This document shows, one piece after another, positions 1 through 6,828 of a stretch of 6,828 bases of DNA. Position numbers and translations under genes: made by a program. Source of the DNA: Burkholderiales bacterium (GTDB taxonomy: Bacteria; Pseudomonadota; Gammaproteobacteria; Burkholderiales; Burkholderiaceae_C); assembly GCA_006227785.1 (NCBI GenBank), contig SBFU01000383.1, positions 1 through 6,828 of the forward strand, written 5' to 3'. How positions within the stretch are numbered: position 1 is the stretch's first letter; every line of letters starts with the position of its first letter. Under the pieces are notes generated by a model. The model did no database searches and was not told the origin of the DNA. It worked only from the letters and a program-made list of their open reading frames with translations.

Positions 1-980
1 GTGCGCGTCTCCACCCCCATCTTGGCGTGGATGCGCTCCAGGTGTTTCTTCACCGTGGCCGGGCTGGCGCCGAGGATGTCGCCGATGTCTCGATTGATCT
101 TGCCCTTGGCCACCCAGTACAACACCTCGGCCTCGCGCGCTGTCAGGCCGAAGGTCTGCGCCAGGGCTTCGAGCACGCTGGCGTCCGAGGTTTCCTGCAT
201 CACGATCAGCCAGTCGCCGCCCTCGCCGTTGGGGCTGGCGTCCTCGGGGTCGCCCACCTGCAGGTGCAGGCGGAAGGTCAGGCGCCGCGGCCCGTTCTCC
301 AGCGTCAGCCGCGGCGGCTCCTGCGCCGGCCGGCCGGTCTGCTGCAGGTCGGGCAGGTGGCGCCGCAGCCACTGCAGCACCGGCTCCGGCGTGGCGGGTG
401 CCTGCGTGCCGCAGTAACGCTGCAGCAGCTCGCGCGCCAGTGGCGTCTGCCACATCAGCCGGCCATCGCGTTCACGCACGGTGATGGTGGCGTAGCCGAA
501 GGCGTCCAGTGCATTGCGGGCCTGCTCACGCTCCACCGCACCGTCACGCGCATGGCGTGCGCTGCGCAGGTGTACCCCCATGCGGGCGATCACTTCACGC
601 GGCTTGATCGGCTTGGTCACATAGTCGGTGCCCCCGGCATCCAGCGCCGCCACCAGGTGCTCGGTTTCGGTCAGGCCGGTCATGAAGATGATGGGAATGG
701 CCGCTGTCGCTGCATCGGCCTTCAGGCTGCGCGCCACCTCGAAACCGTCGATGCCGGGCATCACGGCATCGAGCAGGATCACATCGGGGCGTGCCTGCCG
801 GGCCCGGCGCAGGGCGCTCTCGCCGTCCAGCGCCACCAGCACGGTGTAGCCGGCAGCGTCCAGGGCGTCGTGCAGCGGCGCCACGTTGTCGGGCACGTCA
901 TCGACGATCAGCACCACCACCGCGTCGGCGGCGGGGCGGGCCAGGGCATCGGCCGGGGGCGGGGCGGGCAACGGGTTCAT
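1..980 (-). CDS. REC-LuxR (NarL-type) response regulator, C-terminus beyond window edge
   Basis: This is a DNA-binding response regulator, probably the output partner of the kinase upstream. Reading from the ATG at 980-978, 326 codons are open to the window edge with no stop. Residues about 20-140 form a receiver domain: acidic pair D27/D28, phosphoacceptor D71 in LLDAVMPGIDG, T101, and K123 in VTKPIKP. Residues about 273-326 are a LuxR/NarL helix-turn-helix (LTAREAEVL, then GKINRDIGDILG, then ATVKKHLERIHAKMGVETR). The family usually ends about 10-20 residues later, so only the extreme C-terminus is missing. Between them, residues about 142-265 are an extra segment with a possible PAS-like character (ALDAFGYATITVRERDGRLMW); NarL-type regulators normally have only a short linker and total about 210-220 residues. 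The start overlaps the kinase stop (ATGA), so the two are probably co-transcribed and translationally coupled. The class is confident; the target genes are unknown. Confidence 0.93.
   Translation of the reverse strand, partial: MNPLPAPPPADALARPAADAVVVLIVDDVPDNVAPLHDALDAAGYTVLVALDGESALRRARQARPDVILLDAVMPGIDGFEVARSLKADAATAAIPIIFMTGLTETEHLVAALDAGGTDYVTKPIKPREVIARMGVHLRSARHARDGAVEREQARNALDAFGYATITVRERDGRLMWQTPLARELLQRYCGTQAPATPEPVLQWLRRHLPDLQQTGRPAQEPPRLTLENGPRRLTFRLHLQVGDPEDASPNGEGGDWLIVMQETSDASVLEALAQTFGLTAREAEVLYWVAKGKINRDIGDILGASPATVKKHLERIHAKMGVETR
977..980 (-). other. ATGA stop/start overlap coupling kinase and regulator
   Basis: On the minus strand the four bases ATGA contain the regulator ATG (980-978) and the kinase TGA (979-977). 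No strong Shine-Dalgarno sequence is visible before this ATG, so translation of the regulator probably depends on ribosomes finishing the kinase. This supports the two proteins being a matched pair made in related amounts. Confidence 0.85.
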
Positions 981-3900
981 GGTCCGGGTGGATCGGTGTG
1001 GGTCACGCACAGGTCTTGCAGGCGCTGCTCGATGGCCTCGAAGCGGAACTCCCGGGCCAACTGCTTGAGCGCGTGCGCCAGCTCGCCATGTTCCGGCCGC
1101 TGCAACGCCCAGGCGTCCAGCCATTCCACAATGCCGCGGGGGTAGCCCAGCCGCACCCGCTCCAGCAAGGGAGCCAGTTCATCGCACGAGATGGGCGCTG
1201 CCGCGCTGGTCGGGGCCGCCGGAGGCTTTGCAGGCGCCGATTCATCCTGAATCCAGTCAAGTTCGAGCTTGTGTCCCAGCCAGGCCAGCAGATCGCTGCG
1301 GCGCACCGGCTTGACGAAGAAGTCCTGGGGTGGCGCCTCGGCCTCACCATCCAGTTCGGCCTGCAGGCCCCGGTCGAAGGCGTTGGCCGAAACCACCGCC
1401 ACCGGGACATGGTGCCAGCCCATGCGCCGCAGCCGGCGAATGGTCTCCCAGCCATCGATACCGGGCATGGCCAGGTCCATGAAGATGGCGTCGGGTGCGC
1501 CCGCATCACCCAGTCCGGTCGCTTCAAGCAGGGCCAGGGCATCGTGTCCGCTGGTGGCCAGCGTGACCTCGAATCCCAGCGGCTGCAGCCAGTGCGCCAG
1601 CAGCTCCCGGTCGGCCTCTTCGTTGTCCACCACCAGCACCCGGCGCCGGCGACCGCGGTAACCAGTGGGGGTGCGCTCGCCCACCTCGACGGTCGGCACG
1701 GCACCATGCCATTCGGGCAGAAACAGCCGGACCTTGAATACCGTTCCCTGACCCGGGGTGCTGTGTACGGTCATCTCGCCGCCCATGAGGTCGGTCAGCA
1801 TGCGGGCAATGGTCAGTCCCAGGCCCGTTCCCGGACTGCCTGGAACCGCCCCTGCGCTGCCTCCGTCACCGGCGCGCTCGAACGGTTCGAACACCCGGTC
1901 GAGTTCAGATGGCGTCATGCCCGGCCCGCTGTCGCGGACCTCGAACTGGGCCATCTCACGGGCATAAGCGGCTTGCAGGCAGACCGAGCCCTCGCGGGTG
2001 AACTTCACCGCATTGCCCAGCAGGTTGATCAGGATCTGACGCAAGCGCTTCTCGTCGGCCCGCACGGTGGCCGGCAGGCGTGTCGCACAGCGGAACTCGA
2101 AGCGAAGGCCCTTGGCCGCCGCTTGGAGCTCGAACAGACGGGCCACCTCGCGCAGGGTGTCGGAAAAGGCCATGGGACGTACGTCCAGCGCCATGCGCCC
2201 GGACTCGATGCGGGCAATGTCCAGCGTCCCTTCGATCAGCGACAGCAGGTGCTCACCCCCGCGGTTGATCACCTGGATCGCCTGCGCCCGGTGGGGCGCC
2301 TGATCGGTGTCTTCCTGCAGGAGTTGGGCGTAGCCCAGGATGCTGTTGAGTGGGGTGCGCAATTCGTGGCTGATGGTGCTGATGTAGCGCGTCTTGGCCT
2401 GGTTGGCCGCTTCGGCCGCACGCCGCGCCTGCTGCAGCGCCTCGTCGGTGCGCTGGTGCGACTCGATCTCCTGCATCAGCAACAGCGTCTGGCGGTTGGA
2501 TTCTTCCTGGGCCACCTCCCGGCTCTTGTGCGCCAGCACCATCCACCAGGCCACCGTGGCCGCGATCAGCAGCAGCACCGCATAGACCTGCATGAAGCCC
2601 GAGCGCAGCGCCGCGTCCAGCAGACTCGGGTCGGCCACCGCCGGCAATCCCTGGTCCAGACCCTGAACCTGCTGGCGGTAGAGCAGCGCCAGCACCGCCG
2701 CCAGCACCGGCGCCATGACCAGCATGATCAGCAGGTAGTGCGCCAGCCCGGCCTCCAGGTACGGCCACATGCGCCGTGGCAGCAGGTTGCGCAAGGCCCC
2801 CTGCCATTGCACCGACAGGCGCGCATGCGGCTTGCACAGGTCGCCGCAGCGGGCGTCCAGCGTGCAGCACAGCGAGCAGATCGGCCCCTGGTAAGCCGGG
2901 CAATGGGCCATGTCCGGCCCCTCGTACGTCCGCTCGCAGATCACGCACTTGCAGGCCCCGCCTGCGCCGCCGTCGGCGTCACCCGCCTGAAAGGGGGGCG
3001 CCATCAGCGGCCCGGCGAAGCCGGTTCCGCGCTGTGCGCCGGAGTGGGCTGACCGGGCCAGGTAATAACGGCCCCGGGTGGCCCAGGCAATCAGGGGCGC
3101 GGTCACCAGGGCGGTCACCATGGCAATGACCGCCGAGAACGCCTGTGCGGCGTCCCCCATCAGGCCCAGGTGGGCGGCAATGGCCAGCGCCGACGCCAGC
3201 ATCATGGCCCCCACCCCGACCGGGTTGATGTCGTACAGGTAGGCGCGCTTGAACTCGATGCCGGGCGGCGACCAGCCCATGGGCTTGTTGATCACCAGGT
3301 CGGCCACCACCGCCATGATCCAGGCGATGGCGATGTTGCTGTAGAGGCCCAGCACCTCGCCCAGCGCCTGGAACACGCTCATCTCCATCAGCATGAAGGC
3401 AATTAGGGTGTTGAACACCACCCAGACCACACGGCCCGGGTGGCTGTGGGTCAACCGCGAGAAGAAGTTGCTCCAGGCCAGCGAACCCGCATAGGCATTG
3501 GTGACATTGATCTTCATCTGCGAGACCACCACGAACAGCGCGGTGGCCGCAACCGCCCAGCCATAGGCCGGGAACACGAACTCATAGGCCGCCAGGTACA
3601 TCTGGTTCGGATCCACCGCCCGCTCGGGTGGCACCATGTGGCTGATGGCCAGGTAGGCCAGCACAACGCCCCCCAGCATCTTCACCACGCCGATGACCAC
3701 CCAGCCGGGTCCGCCGGCCAGCACACCGGCCCACCACCGCAACGCATGTCCCGGCTGGCGCTCGGGCATGAAGCGCAGGTAGTCGGCCTGCTCGCCCATC
3801 TGGGTGATCAGAGCGATGCCCACCGTGAGCGCCGCACCAAACAGGTGCCAATCAAAGACAGCACCCGCACCAGATTCGCCCCCGTAACGCACCACATCGG

Positions 3901-4645
3901 TGAATACCTGTGGTGCGTGCCACCACACCGCCACAAAAGGCACCACCATCATCACCAGCCACAGCGGCTGGGTCCAGACCTGGAAGCGGCTGATGACCGA
4001 CACCCCGTGCGTGACCAGTGGAATGACCACCAGGGCACAGATCAGATAACCCCAGGCCGGCGGAATGTCCAGGGCCAGTTCCAGCGCATAGGCCATGACA
4101 GCGGCCTCCAGCGCAAAGAAAATGAAGGTGAACGAAGCGTAGATCAGCGAGGTGATCGTCGAGCCGATATAACCAAACCCCGCGCCCCGCGTCAGCAAGT
4201 CCATGTCGACGCCATAACGGGCCGCGTAGACACTGACGGGCAGGCCGGCGGCAAAGATGATCAGGCCGGTCGCCACAATGGCCCAGAAGGCGTTGATGAA
4301 CCCGTACTGGACCAGCAGCGTCGCGCCCACCGCCTCCAGGATCAGGAAAGAGGCGGCCCCAAAGGCGGTGTTGGCCACCCGCCACTCGCTCCACTTGCGA
4401 AAACGCTGCGGTGTGTAGCGCAGCGCATAGTCCTCCATGGTCTCGCTGGCCACCCAGGAGTTGTAGTCCCGACGCACCTTGATGATGCGCTGGGTCGGCT
4501 GCCCATGCCCCTGGACCACCGGCGCATCCGCAGACGGGTTGGGGGTTCGATTCGGACTCGCGTTCACCTTCGCACCGGTGCAGCTTCCGTGCCACGATGA
4601 CGGTGCCGGAACATCGGGGCACGCTAATTGCTGACTCACAGCCAA
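977..4645 (-). CDS. NCS1 permease-fused hybrid sensor histidine kinase
   Basis: This is a membrane receptor kinase of up to 1222 residues, numbered here from the outermost TTG at 4645. Residues about 60-525 resemble a whole NCS1 (purine/cytosine/allantoin/hydantoin) permease with about 12 hydrophobic segments; [20 protein letters not shown] (151-170) is characteristic of this permease-kinase group as I remember it. Residues 565-607 hold nine cysteines. Two more membrane segments follow (about 631-656 and 684-706), then a helical linker (707-750). HisKA has H760 in [10 protein letters not shown]; HATPase_c has the N box at N878, G1 at 905-910 (DSGPGM) and G2 at 939-944 (GTGLGL). A receiver domain at about 1002-1125 has D1007, D1057 (MDLAMPG), S1086 and K1112. 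The tail at 1150-1222 is helical. All catalytic motifs are intact. The start is uncertain: the first ATG is residue 70, already inside conserved sequence, so a TTG or GTG must be used; GTG at 4567 or 4519 is as likely as 4645. The domain calls are firm; the ligand is unknown and nucleobase or ureide is only inferred from the NCS1 family. Confidence 0.92.
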   Translation of the reverse strand: MAVSQQLACPDVPAPSSWHGSCTGAKVNASPNRTPNPSADAPVVQGHGQPTQRIIKVRRDYNSWVASETMEDYALRYTPQRFRKWSEWRVANTAFGAASFLILEAVGATLLVQYGFINAFWAIVATGLIIFAAGLPVSVYAARYGVDMDLLTRGAGFGYIGSTITSLIYASFTFIFFALEAAVMAYALELALDIPPAWGYLICALVVIPLVTHGVSVISRFQVWTQPLWLVMMVVPFVAVWWHAPQVFTDVVRYGGESGAGAVFDWHLFGAALTVGIALITQMGEQADYLRFMPERQPGHALRWWAGVLAGGPGWVVIGVVKMLGGVVLAYLAISHMVPPERAVDPNQMYLAAYEFVFPAYGWAVAATALFVVVSQMKINVTNAYAGSLAWSNFFSRLTHSHPGRVVWVVFNTLIAFMLMEMSVFQALGEVLGLYSNIAIAWIMAVVADLVINKPMGWSPPGIEFKRAYLYDINPVGVGAMMLASALAIAAHLGLMGDAAQAFSAVIAMVTALVTAPLIAWATRGRYYLARSAHSGAQRGTGFAGPLMAPPFQAGDADGGAGGACKCVICERTYEGPDMAHCPAYQGPICSLCCTLDARCGDLCKPHARLSVQWQGALRNLLPRRMWPYLEAGLAHYLLIMLVMAPVLAAVLALLYRQQVQGLDQGLPAVADPSLLDAALRSGFMQVYAVLLLIAATVAWWMVLAHKSREVAQEESNRQTLLLMQEIESHQRTDEALQQARRAAEAANQAKTRYISTISHELRTPLNSILGYAQLLQEDTDQAPHRAQAIQVINRGGEHLLSLIEGTLDIARIESGRMALDVRPMAFSDTLREVARLFELQAAAKGLRFEFRCATRLPATVRADEKRLRQILINLLGNAVKFTREGSVCLQAAYAREMAQFEVRDSGPGMTPSELDRVFEPFERAGDGGSAGAVPGSPGTGLGLTIARMLTDLMGGEMTVHSTPGQGTVFKVRLFLPEWHGAVPTVEVGERTPTGYRGRRRRVLVVDNEEADRELLAHWLQPLGFEVTLATSGHDALALLEATGLGDAGAPDAIFMDLAMPGIDGWETIRRLRRMGWHHVPVAVVSANAFDRGLQAELDGEAEAPPQDFFVKPVRRSDLLAWLGHKLELDWIQDESAPAKPPAAPTSAAAPISCDELAPLLERVRLGYPRGIVEWLDAWALQRPEHGELAHALKQLAREFRFEAIEQRLQDLCVTHTDPPGP
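4572..4581. repeat. Perfect 10-bp palindrome GCACCGGTGC
   Basis: The bases GCACCGGTGC read identically on both strands. The palindrome lies in the divergent control region and overlaps the -12 end of the sigma-54-like element. It could be part of an operator, but a 10-bp palindrome is not rare in DNA of this GC content, so function is only a possibility. Confidence 0.4.
4579..4594 (-). promoter_or_regulatory. Candidate sigma-54 (-24/-12) promoter for the permease-kinase
   Basis: On the minus strand the sequence is TGGCACGGAAGCTGCA. It fits the sigma-54 pattern TGGCAC-N5-TTGCA with one mismatch (CTGCA for TTGCA) and the required GG-N10-GC spacing (GG at 4593-4592, GC at 4581-4580). It points toward the kinase gene and predicts a transcript start near 4568. 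If real, the TTG at 4645 and GTG at 4639 cannot be the start codon, and GTG at 4519 (weak GGA seven bases upstream) or 4477 becomes likely. Sigma-54 control would fit nitrogen regulation through NtrC. The REC-LuxR regulator next door lacks an AAA+ domain, so it could not itself activate such a promoter. Confidence 0.4.
4588..4623. promoter_or_regulatory. Dyad with 12-bp arms, candidate operator between divergent units
   Basis: The left arm CGTGCCACGATG (4588-4599) and right arm CATCGGGGCACG (4612-4623) are reverse complements at 11 of 12 positions (mismatch a4594/g4617). A 12-base spacer separates them. Arm centres are 24 bp apart, a little over two helical turns, which would suit a dimeric DNA-binding protein. 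The site sits 43 bases before the ureA start and overlaps the -24 end of the sigma-54-like element, so one bound protein could affect both directions. The neighbouring LuxR-type regulator is a natural candidate binder, but that is inference. An RNA hairpin in the ureA leader is an alternative reading. Confidence 0.5.
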
Positions 4646-4665
4646 AGCACTGGCATCATCGCACC

Positions 4666-4968
4666 ATGGAACTGACGCCCCGGGAAAAAGACAAGCTGCT
4701 CATCTTCACCGCCGCCCTGCTGGCCGAGCGGCGCAAGGCACGCGGCCTCAAACTCAACCACCCCGAAGCGGTGGCCCTGATCACCGCCGCCGTCATGGAA
4801 GGCGCACGCGACGGCAAGACCGTGGCCCAGCTCATGAGCGAAGGCCGCAACGTGCTCACCCGCGAGGAGGTGATGGAGGGCGTACCCGAGATGATCCCCG
4901 ACATCCAGGTGGAAGCCACGTTCCCGGACGGCACCAAGCTCGTCACGGTCCACACCCCGATTTCCTGA
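4666..4968 (+). CDS. ureA: Urease gamma subunit UreA
   Basis: UreA is the small gamma subunit of nickel urease, which hydrolyses urea to ammonia and carbamate in the cytoplasm. The product is 100 residues, the standard length for a separate gamma subunit. The start [20 protein letters not shown], the NHPEAVALI segment (31-39), the [11 protein letters not shown] region and the ending [19 protein letters not shown] all match the family closely. The ATG at 4666 was chosen because it gives the canonical N-terminus; an in-frame ATG at 4597 would add 23 residues that do not resemble UreA. The sequence before the ATG (CATCATCGCACC) has no purine-rich Shine-Dalgarno, unusual for an operon's first gene. 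UreA is divergent from the kinase and followed 18 bases later by hupE/ureJ. No ureD precedes it. Confidence 0.97.
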   Translation: MELTPREKDKLLIFTAALLAERRKARGLKLNHPEAVALITAAVMEGARDGKTVAQLMSEGRNVLTREEVMEGVPEMIPDIQVEATFPDGTKLVTVHTPIS

Positions 4969-4975
4969 CACCTTC

Positions 4976-4981
4976 GAAGAG
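4976..4981 (+). promoter_or_regulatory. Ribosome binding site of hupE/ureJ
   Basis: The purine stretch GAAGAG ends five bases before the ATG at 4987. It supports that start, which also yields a complete signal peptide. Confidence 0.5.
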
Positions 4982-4986
4982 TCACC

Positions 4987-5577
4987 ATGAAGCAGACCGC
5001 CAGATTCCTGATCGCTACCGCCCTGGCCTCCACGGCCATCGCCGCCCAGGCCCACACCGGCCACGGCACCGAAAGCCTCATGGAAGGCCTGATTCACCCC
5101 TTCGGTCCTGATCACCTGCTGGCCATGGTGGCGGTGGGTGTCTGGTCGGTCTCCGCCTTGCCCGCGGGCAAGACCTGGCAGGGACCGGCCACCTTTCTGC
5201 TGGCCCTGATCGTCAGCGCGACCCTGGGCATGCTGGGCGTGACCGTACCCTACCTGGAGCACGGCGTGTCGCTTTCGGTGGTGCTGTTCGGCCTGATGCT
5301 GATCGCTGCCCGCCAGCCCGTGCCCCCTGCGGTGGGACTCGGGCTGATTGCTGCAGCAGCGGTACTGCATGGCCTGGCCCATGGATCGGAAACACCGGAC
5401 GCCGGCTTTGCCGGCTACGCCGCCGGCTTCCTCATCACCACCGCCGCGCTGCACCTGGGTGGTGTCGGTGTCGGCCTGTCCATCCAGCGCTTCCTGGCCG
5501 AGCGGCGCCACGTCGCCCTCGGCGGACTGGGTACCGCTGTCGGCGTGGCGGGTGCCTACCTGTTCACCCAGCTCTGA
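4987..5577 (+). CDS. hupE/ureJ: HupE/UreJ family membrane protein, putative nickel permease
   Basis: This 196-residue protein belongs to the HupE/UreJ family, whose members are thought to carry nickel (or cobalt) for urease and hydrogenase maturation. Residues 1-22 look like a signal peptide with an AQA cleavage site, leaving a mature N-terminus HTGHG whose two histidines could bind metal. The family histidine/aspartate motif appears as [11 protein letters not shown] (37-47), and a second motif HGLAHGSE lies at 128-135. About six hydrophobic segments follow the signal peptide. Compared with the HPxxGxDH spacing I remember for the family, the first motif here is one residue short (HPFGPDH). 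The gene lies between ureA and ureB, 18 bases after one and 8 before the other, so it is expected to be expressed with the urease subunits. Family assignment is firm; the transported ion is inferred from context. Confidence 0.93.
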   Translation: MKQTARFLIATALASTAIAAQAHTGHGTESLMEGLIHPFGPDHLLAMVAVGVWSVSALPAGKTWQGPATFLLALIVSATLGMLGVTVPYLEHGVSLSVVLFGLMLIAARQPVPPAVGLGLIAAAAVLHGLAHGSETPDAGFAGYAAGFLITTAALHLGGVGVGLSIQRFLAERRHVALGGLGTAVGVAGAYLFTQL

Positions 5578-5579
5578 GG
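5576..5579 (+). promoter_or_regulatory. Ribosome binding site of ureB, overlapping the hupE/ureJ stop
   Basis: GAGG begins inside the TGA stop codon of hupE/ureJ and lies six bases before the ureB ATG. This overlap suggests that ureB translation is linked to termination on the preceding gene. Confidence 0.6.
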
Positions 5580-5585
5580 CGCACC

Positions 5586-5891
5586 ATGACCCCCGGCGAA
5601 CTGCTCACCGACGAGGGTGAACGCGACCTCAATCCCGGTCGCCGCACGCTGACCCTGGTGGTCCGCAACACCGCGGACCGGCCCATTCAGGTCGGTTCGC
5701 ACTACCACTTTGCCGAGACCAACGGCGCACTCGACTTCGACCGCGCCGCAGCGCGCGGCATGCGTCTGAACATTGCCAGCGGCACCGCCGTCCGCTTCGA
5801 GCCCGGCCAGCAGCGCACCGTCGAGCTGGTGGACTACGCAGGTGATCGGGTCGTGTTCGGGTTCCGTGGCCTGACGCAAGGCAAGCTCTGA
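5586..5891 (+). CDS. ureB: Urease beta subunit UreB
   Basis: UreB is the beta subunit of the urease trimer-of-trimers. The product is 101 residues, the normal length of a stand-alone beta subunit. It begins MTPGELL, continues through the strongly conserved block [19 protein letters not shown] (31-49), then [18 protein letters not shown] (58-75) and the ending [13 protein letters not shown]. These features fix both the start and the reading frame. The gene follows hupE/ureJ by 8 bases. Its last codons lie in the first unit of a 17-bp tandem duplication that continues into the gap before ureC. Nothing appears truncated or shifted. Confidence 0.97.
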   Translation: MTPGELLTDEGERDLNPGRRTLTLVVRNTADRPIQVGSHYHFAETNGALDFDRAAARGMRLNIASGTAVRFEPGQQRTVELVDYAGDRVVFGFRGLTQGKL

Positions 5892-5905
5892 TGCAAGGAA
5901 CGCTC
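5872..5905 (+). repeat. 17-bp tandem duplication at the ureB-ureC junction
   Basis: Unit one is TGACGCAAGGCAAGCTC (5872-5888) and unit two is TGATGCAAGGAACGCTC (5889-5905); they agree at 14 of 17 positions. A further TGAC starts the next period just before the ureC ATG. Unit one encodes the last residues of UreB, and unit two begins with the UreB stop codon and contains AAGGAA, the probable ureC ribosome binding site. A slippage duplication that created the spacer and a new binding site is the simplest explanation. Confidence 0.75.
5895..5900 (+). promoter_or_regulatory. Ribosome binding site of ureC
   Basis: AAGGAA lies nine bases before the ATG at 5910, within the second unit of the tandem duplication. 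It supports the start that gives the standard UreC N-terminus. Confidence 0.55.
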
Positions 5906-5909
5906 TGAC

Positions 5910-6828
5910 ATGGCCAGCATCCCCAAACGCGCCTATGCCGACATGTTCGGCCCCACCGTCGGCGACCGCGTGCGCCTGGCCGACACCGGTCTGATTGTCG
6001 AAGTCGAACGGGACTACACCCTGGCCGCGGGCGGCTATGGTGAAGAGGTCAAGTTCGGCGGCGGCAAGACCATCCGCGATGGCATGGCGCAATCGCAGCG
6101 AACGCGCGCCGAGGGTGCGGTGGACACGGTGCTGACCAATGCCCTCATCATCGACCACTGGGGCATCGTCAAGGCCGACATCGGCCTCAAGGACGGCCGC
6201 ATCGTCGCTATCGGCAAGGCCGGCAACCCGGATACACAGTCGGGTGTGGACATCGTCATCGGCGCGGGCACCGAAATCATCAGCTGCGAAGGCAGCATCG
6301 TGACCGCCGGCGGCATCGACAGCCACATCCACTTCATCTGCCCGCAGCAGGTGGACGAAGCCCTGGCCTCAGGTATCACCACCATGCTCGGCGGCGGCAC
6401 CGGTCCGGCCACGGGCACCTTTGCCACCACCTGCACGCCAGGGCCCTGGCATATCGAGCGCATGCTGCAGGCGGCCGACGGCCTGCCCATGAACCTGGGC
6501 TTTCTGGGCAAGGGCAACACCAGCCGGCTCGATCCGGCGCGCGAGCAGATCGAGGCCGGTGTCATCGGTCTGAAGCTGCATGAAGACTGGGGCACCACCC
6601 CCAGCGCCATCGATCACTGCCTGACTGTGGCCGAGGAAACCGACACCCAGGTGGCCATCCACTCCGACACGCTCAACGAATCGGGCTTCGTGGAGGACAC
6701 CATCGCCGCCACCAAGGGCCGCACTCTGTGCGCCTTCCACACCGAAGGCGCGGGTGGGGGCCACGCGCCCGACATCATCCGCGTGGTCGGCGAGGCCAAC
6801 TTCCTGCCCTCGTCCACCAACCCGACCA
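5910..6828 (+). CDS. ureC: Urease alpha (catalytic) subunit UreC, 3' end beyond window
   Basis: UreC carries the dinuclear nickel site that hydrolyses urea. The window holds 306 codons of a protein usually near 570 residues. The start [20 protein letters not shown] is typical, as is [20 protein letters not shown] (38-57). By alignment to the Klebsiella enzyme from memory, with a constant offset of five, the visible metal ligands are H139 and H141 ([13 protein letters not shown]), carbamylated K222 (GLKLHEDWG), H251 ([12 protein letters not shown]) and H277 ([13 protein letters not shown]). The mobile-flap Cys/His and the last nickel-binding Asp lie past the window edge. One variation is C274 where I remember a histidine (usually IHxFHTEG, here LCAFHTEG); this residue is not a nickel ligand. 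The gene follows ureB by 18 bases in the same operon. The enzyme looks functional as far as visible. Confidence 0.98.
   Translation, partial: MASIPKRAYADMFGPTVGDRVRLADTGLIVEVERDYTLAAGGYGEEVKFGGGKTIRDGMAQSQRTRAEGAVDTVLTNALIIDHWGIVKADIGLKDGRIVAIGKAGNPDTQSGVDIVIGAGTEIISCEGSIVTAGGIDSHIHFICPQQVDEALASGITTMLGGGTGPATGTFATTCTPGPWHIERMLQAADGLPMNLGFLGKGNTSRLDPAREQIEAGVIGLKLHEDWGTTPSAIDHCLTVAEETDTQVAIHSDTLNESGFVEDTIAATKGRTLCAFHTEGAGGGHAPDIIRVVGEANFLPSSTNPT

Noticed and set aside
27..1145. A 372-codon plus-strand open frame opposite the response regulator
   Set aside because: The opposite strand encodes intact receiver and LuxR domains; this translation has no recognisable features.
791..3052. A 753-codon open frame on the plus strand opposite the kinase
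   Set aside because: It is antisense to a protein with complete kinase and receiver motifs, its translation is rich in R, H, Q and G without recognisable domains, and long antisense frames are common in DNA of this GC content.
3440..4600. A 386-codon plus-strand open frame opposite the permease part of the kinase
   Set aside because: The translation is very rich in H, Q, R and G and lacks domain character, as expected for the complement of a membrane-protein gene.
4628..4656. Sigma-70 promoter for ureA (TTGCTG, 17 bases, TGGCAT)
   Set aside because: Both hexamers match the consensus poorly and the second would leave almost no leader before the ATG; too weak to annotate.
4652..4664. Possible third copy of the dyad arm (CATCATCGCACC)
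   Set aside because: It agrees with the right arm at only 8 of 12 positions, which is close to what chance gives in this composition.
4597..4665. N-terminal extension of UreA from an upstream in-frame ATG
   Set aside because: It would add 23 unconserved residues to a protein whose canonical start is exactly at 4666, and it runs through the dyad.
4636..5511. A 291-codon minus-strand open frame opposite ureA and hupE/ureJ
   Set aside because: The plus strand carries clear UreA and HupE/UreJ proteins; the antisense product is glycine/histidine/glutamine-rich noise.
5556..6332. A 258-codon minus-strand open frame opposite ureB and ureC
   Set aside because: It is antisense to highly conserved urease subunits and shows no domain of its own.

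Overview
The window is high-GC bacterial DNA with dense, tightly packed genes and strong G/C preference at third codon positions. The gene content (urease genes with a hupE/ureJ gene between ureA and ureB, beside a two-component pair) suggests a betaproteobacterium of the Burkholderiales, possibly Comamonadaceae. That placement rests on remembered gene order and protein resemblance, not on a search.

Layout: two divergent units meet in a short control region near 4520-4665. The left unit, on the minus strand, encodes a very large hybrid sensor histidine kinase (4645 down to 977). Its N-terminal half is a complete NCS1-type nucleobase/ureide permease. It is followed, with a 4-base ATGA stop/start overlap, by a REC-LuxR response regulator (980 down to 1) whose C-terminal end lies outside the window. 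The right unit, on the plus strand, is the start of a urease operon: ureA (gamma), hupE/ureJ (putative nickel permease), ureB (beta) and ureC (alpha, catalytic, cut off by the window end after 306 codons). No ureD precedes ureA; the sensory pair occupies that place.

How the genes may work together (inference): the permease-kinase may detect or import a nitrogen compound such as a purine, hydantoin, allantoin or related ureide. It could then phosphorylate its own receiver and the partner regulator, which could adjust the neighbouring urease genes or other nitrogen genes. Urea is an end product of several purine and ureide degradation routes, so the pairing makes metabolic sense, but nothing in the sequence fixes the ligand or the targets.

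The most interesting points are the transporter-receptor kinase itself, a nine-cysteine cluster between its permease and kinase halves, a 12-bp-arm dyad with a sigma-54-like element in the divergent control region, and a 17-bp tandem duplication at the ureB-ureC junction. All four urease-side genes look intact as far as they are visible.
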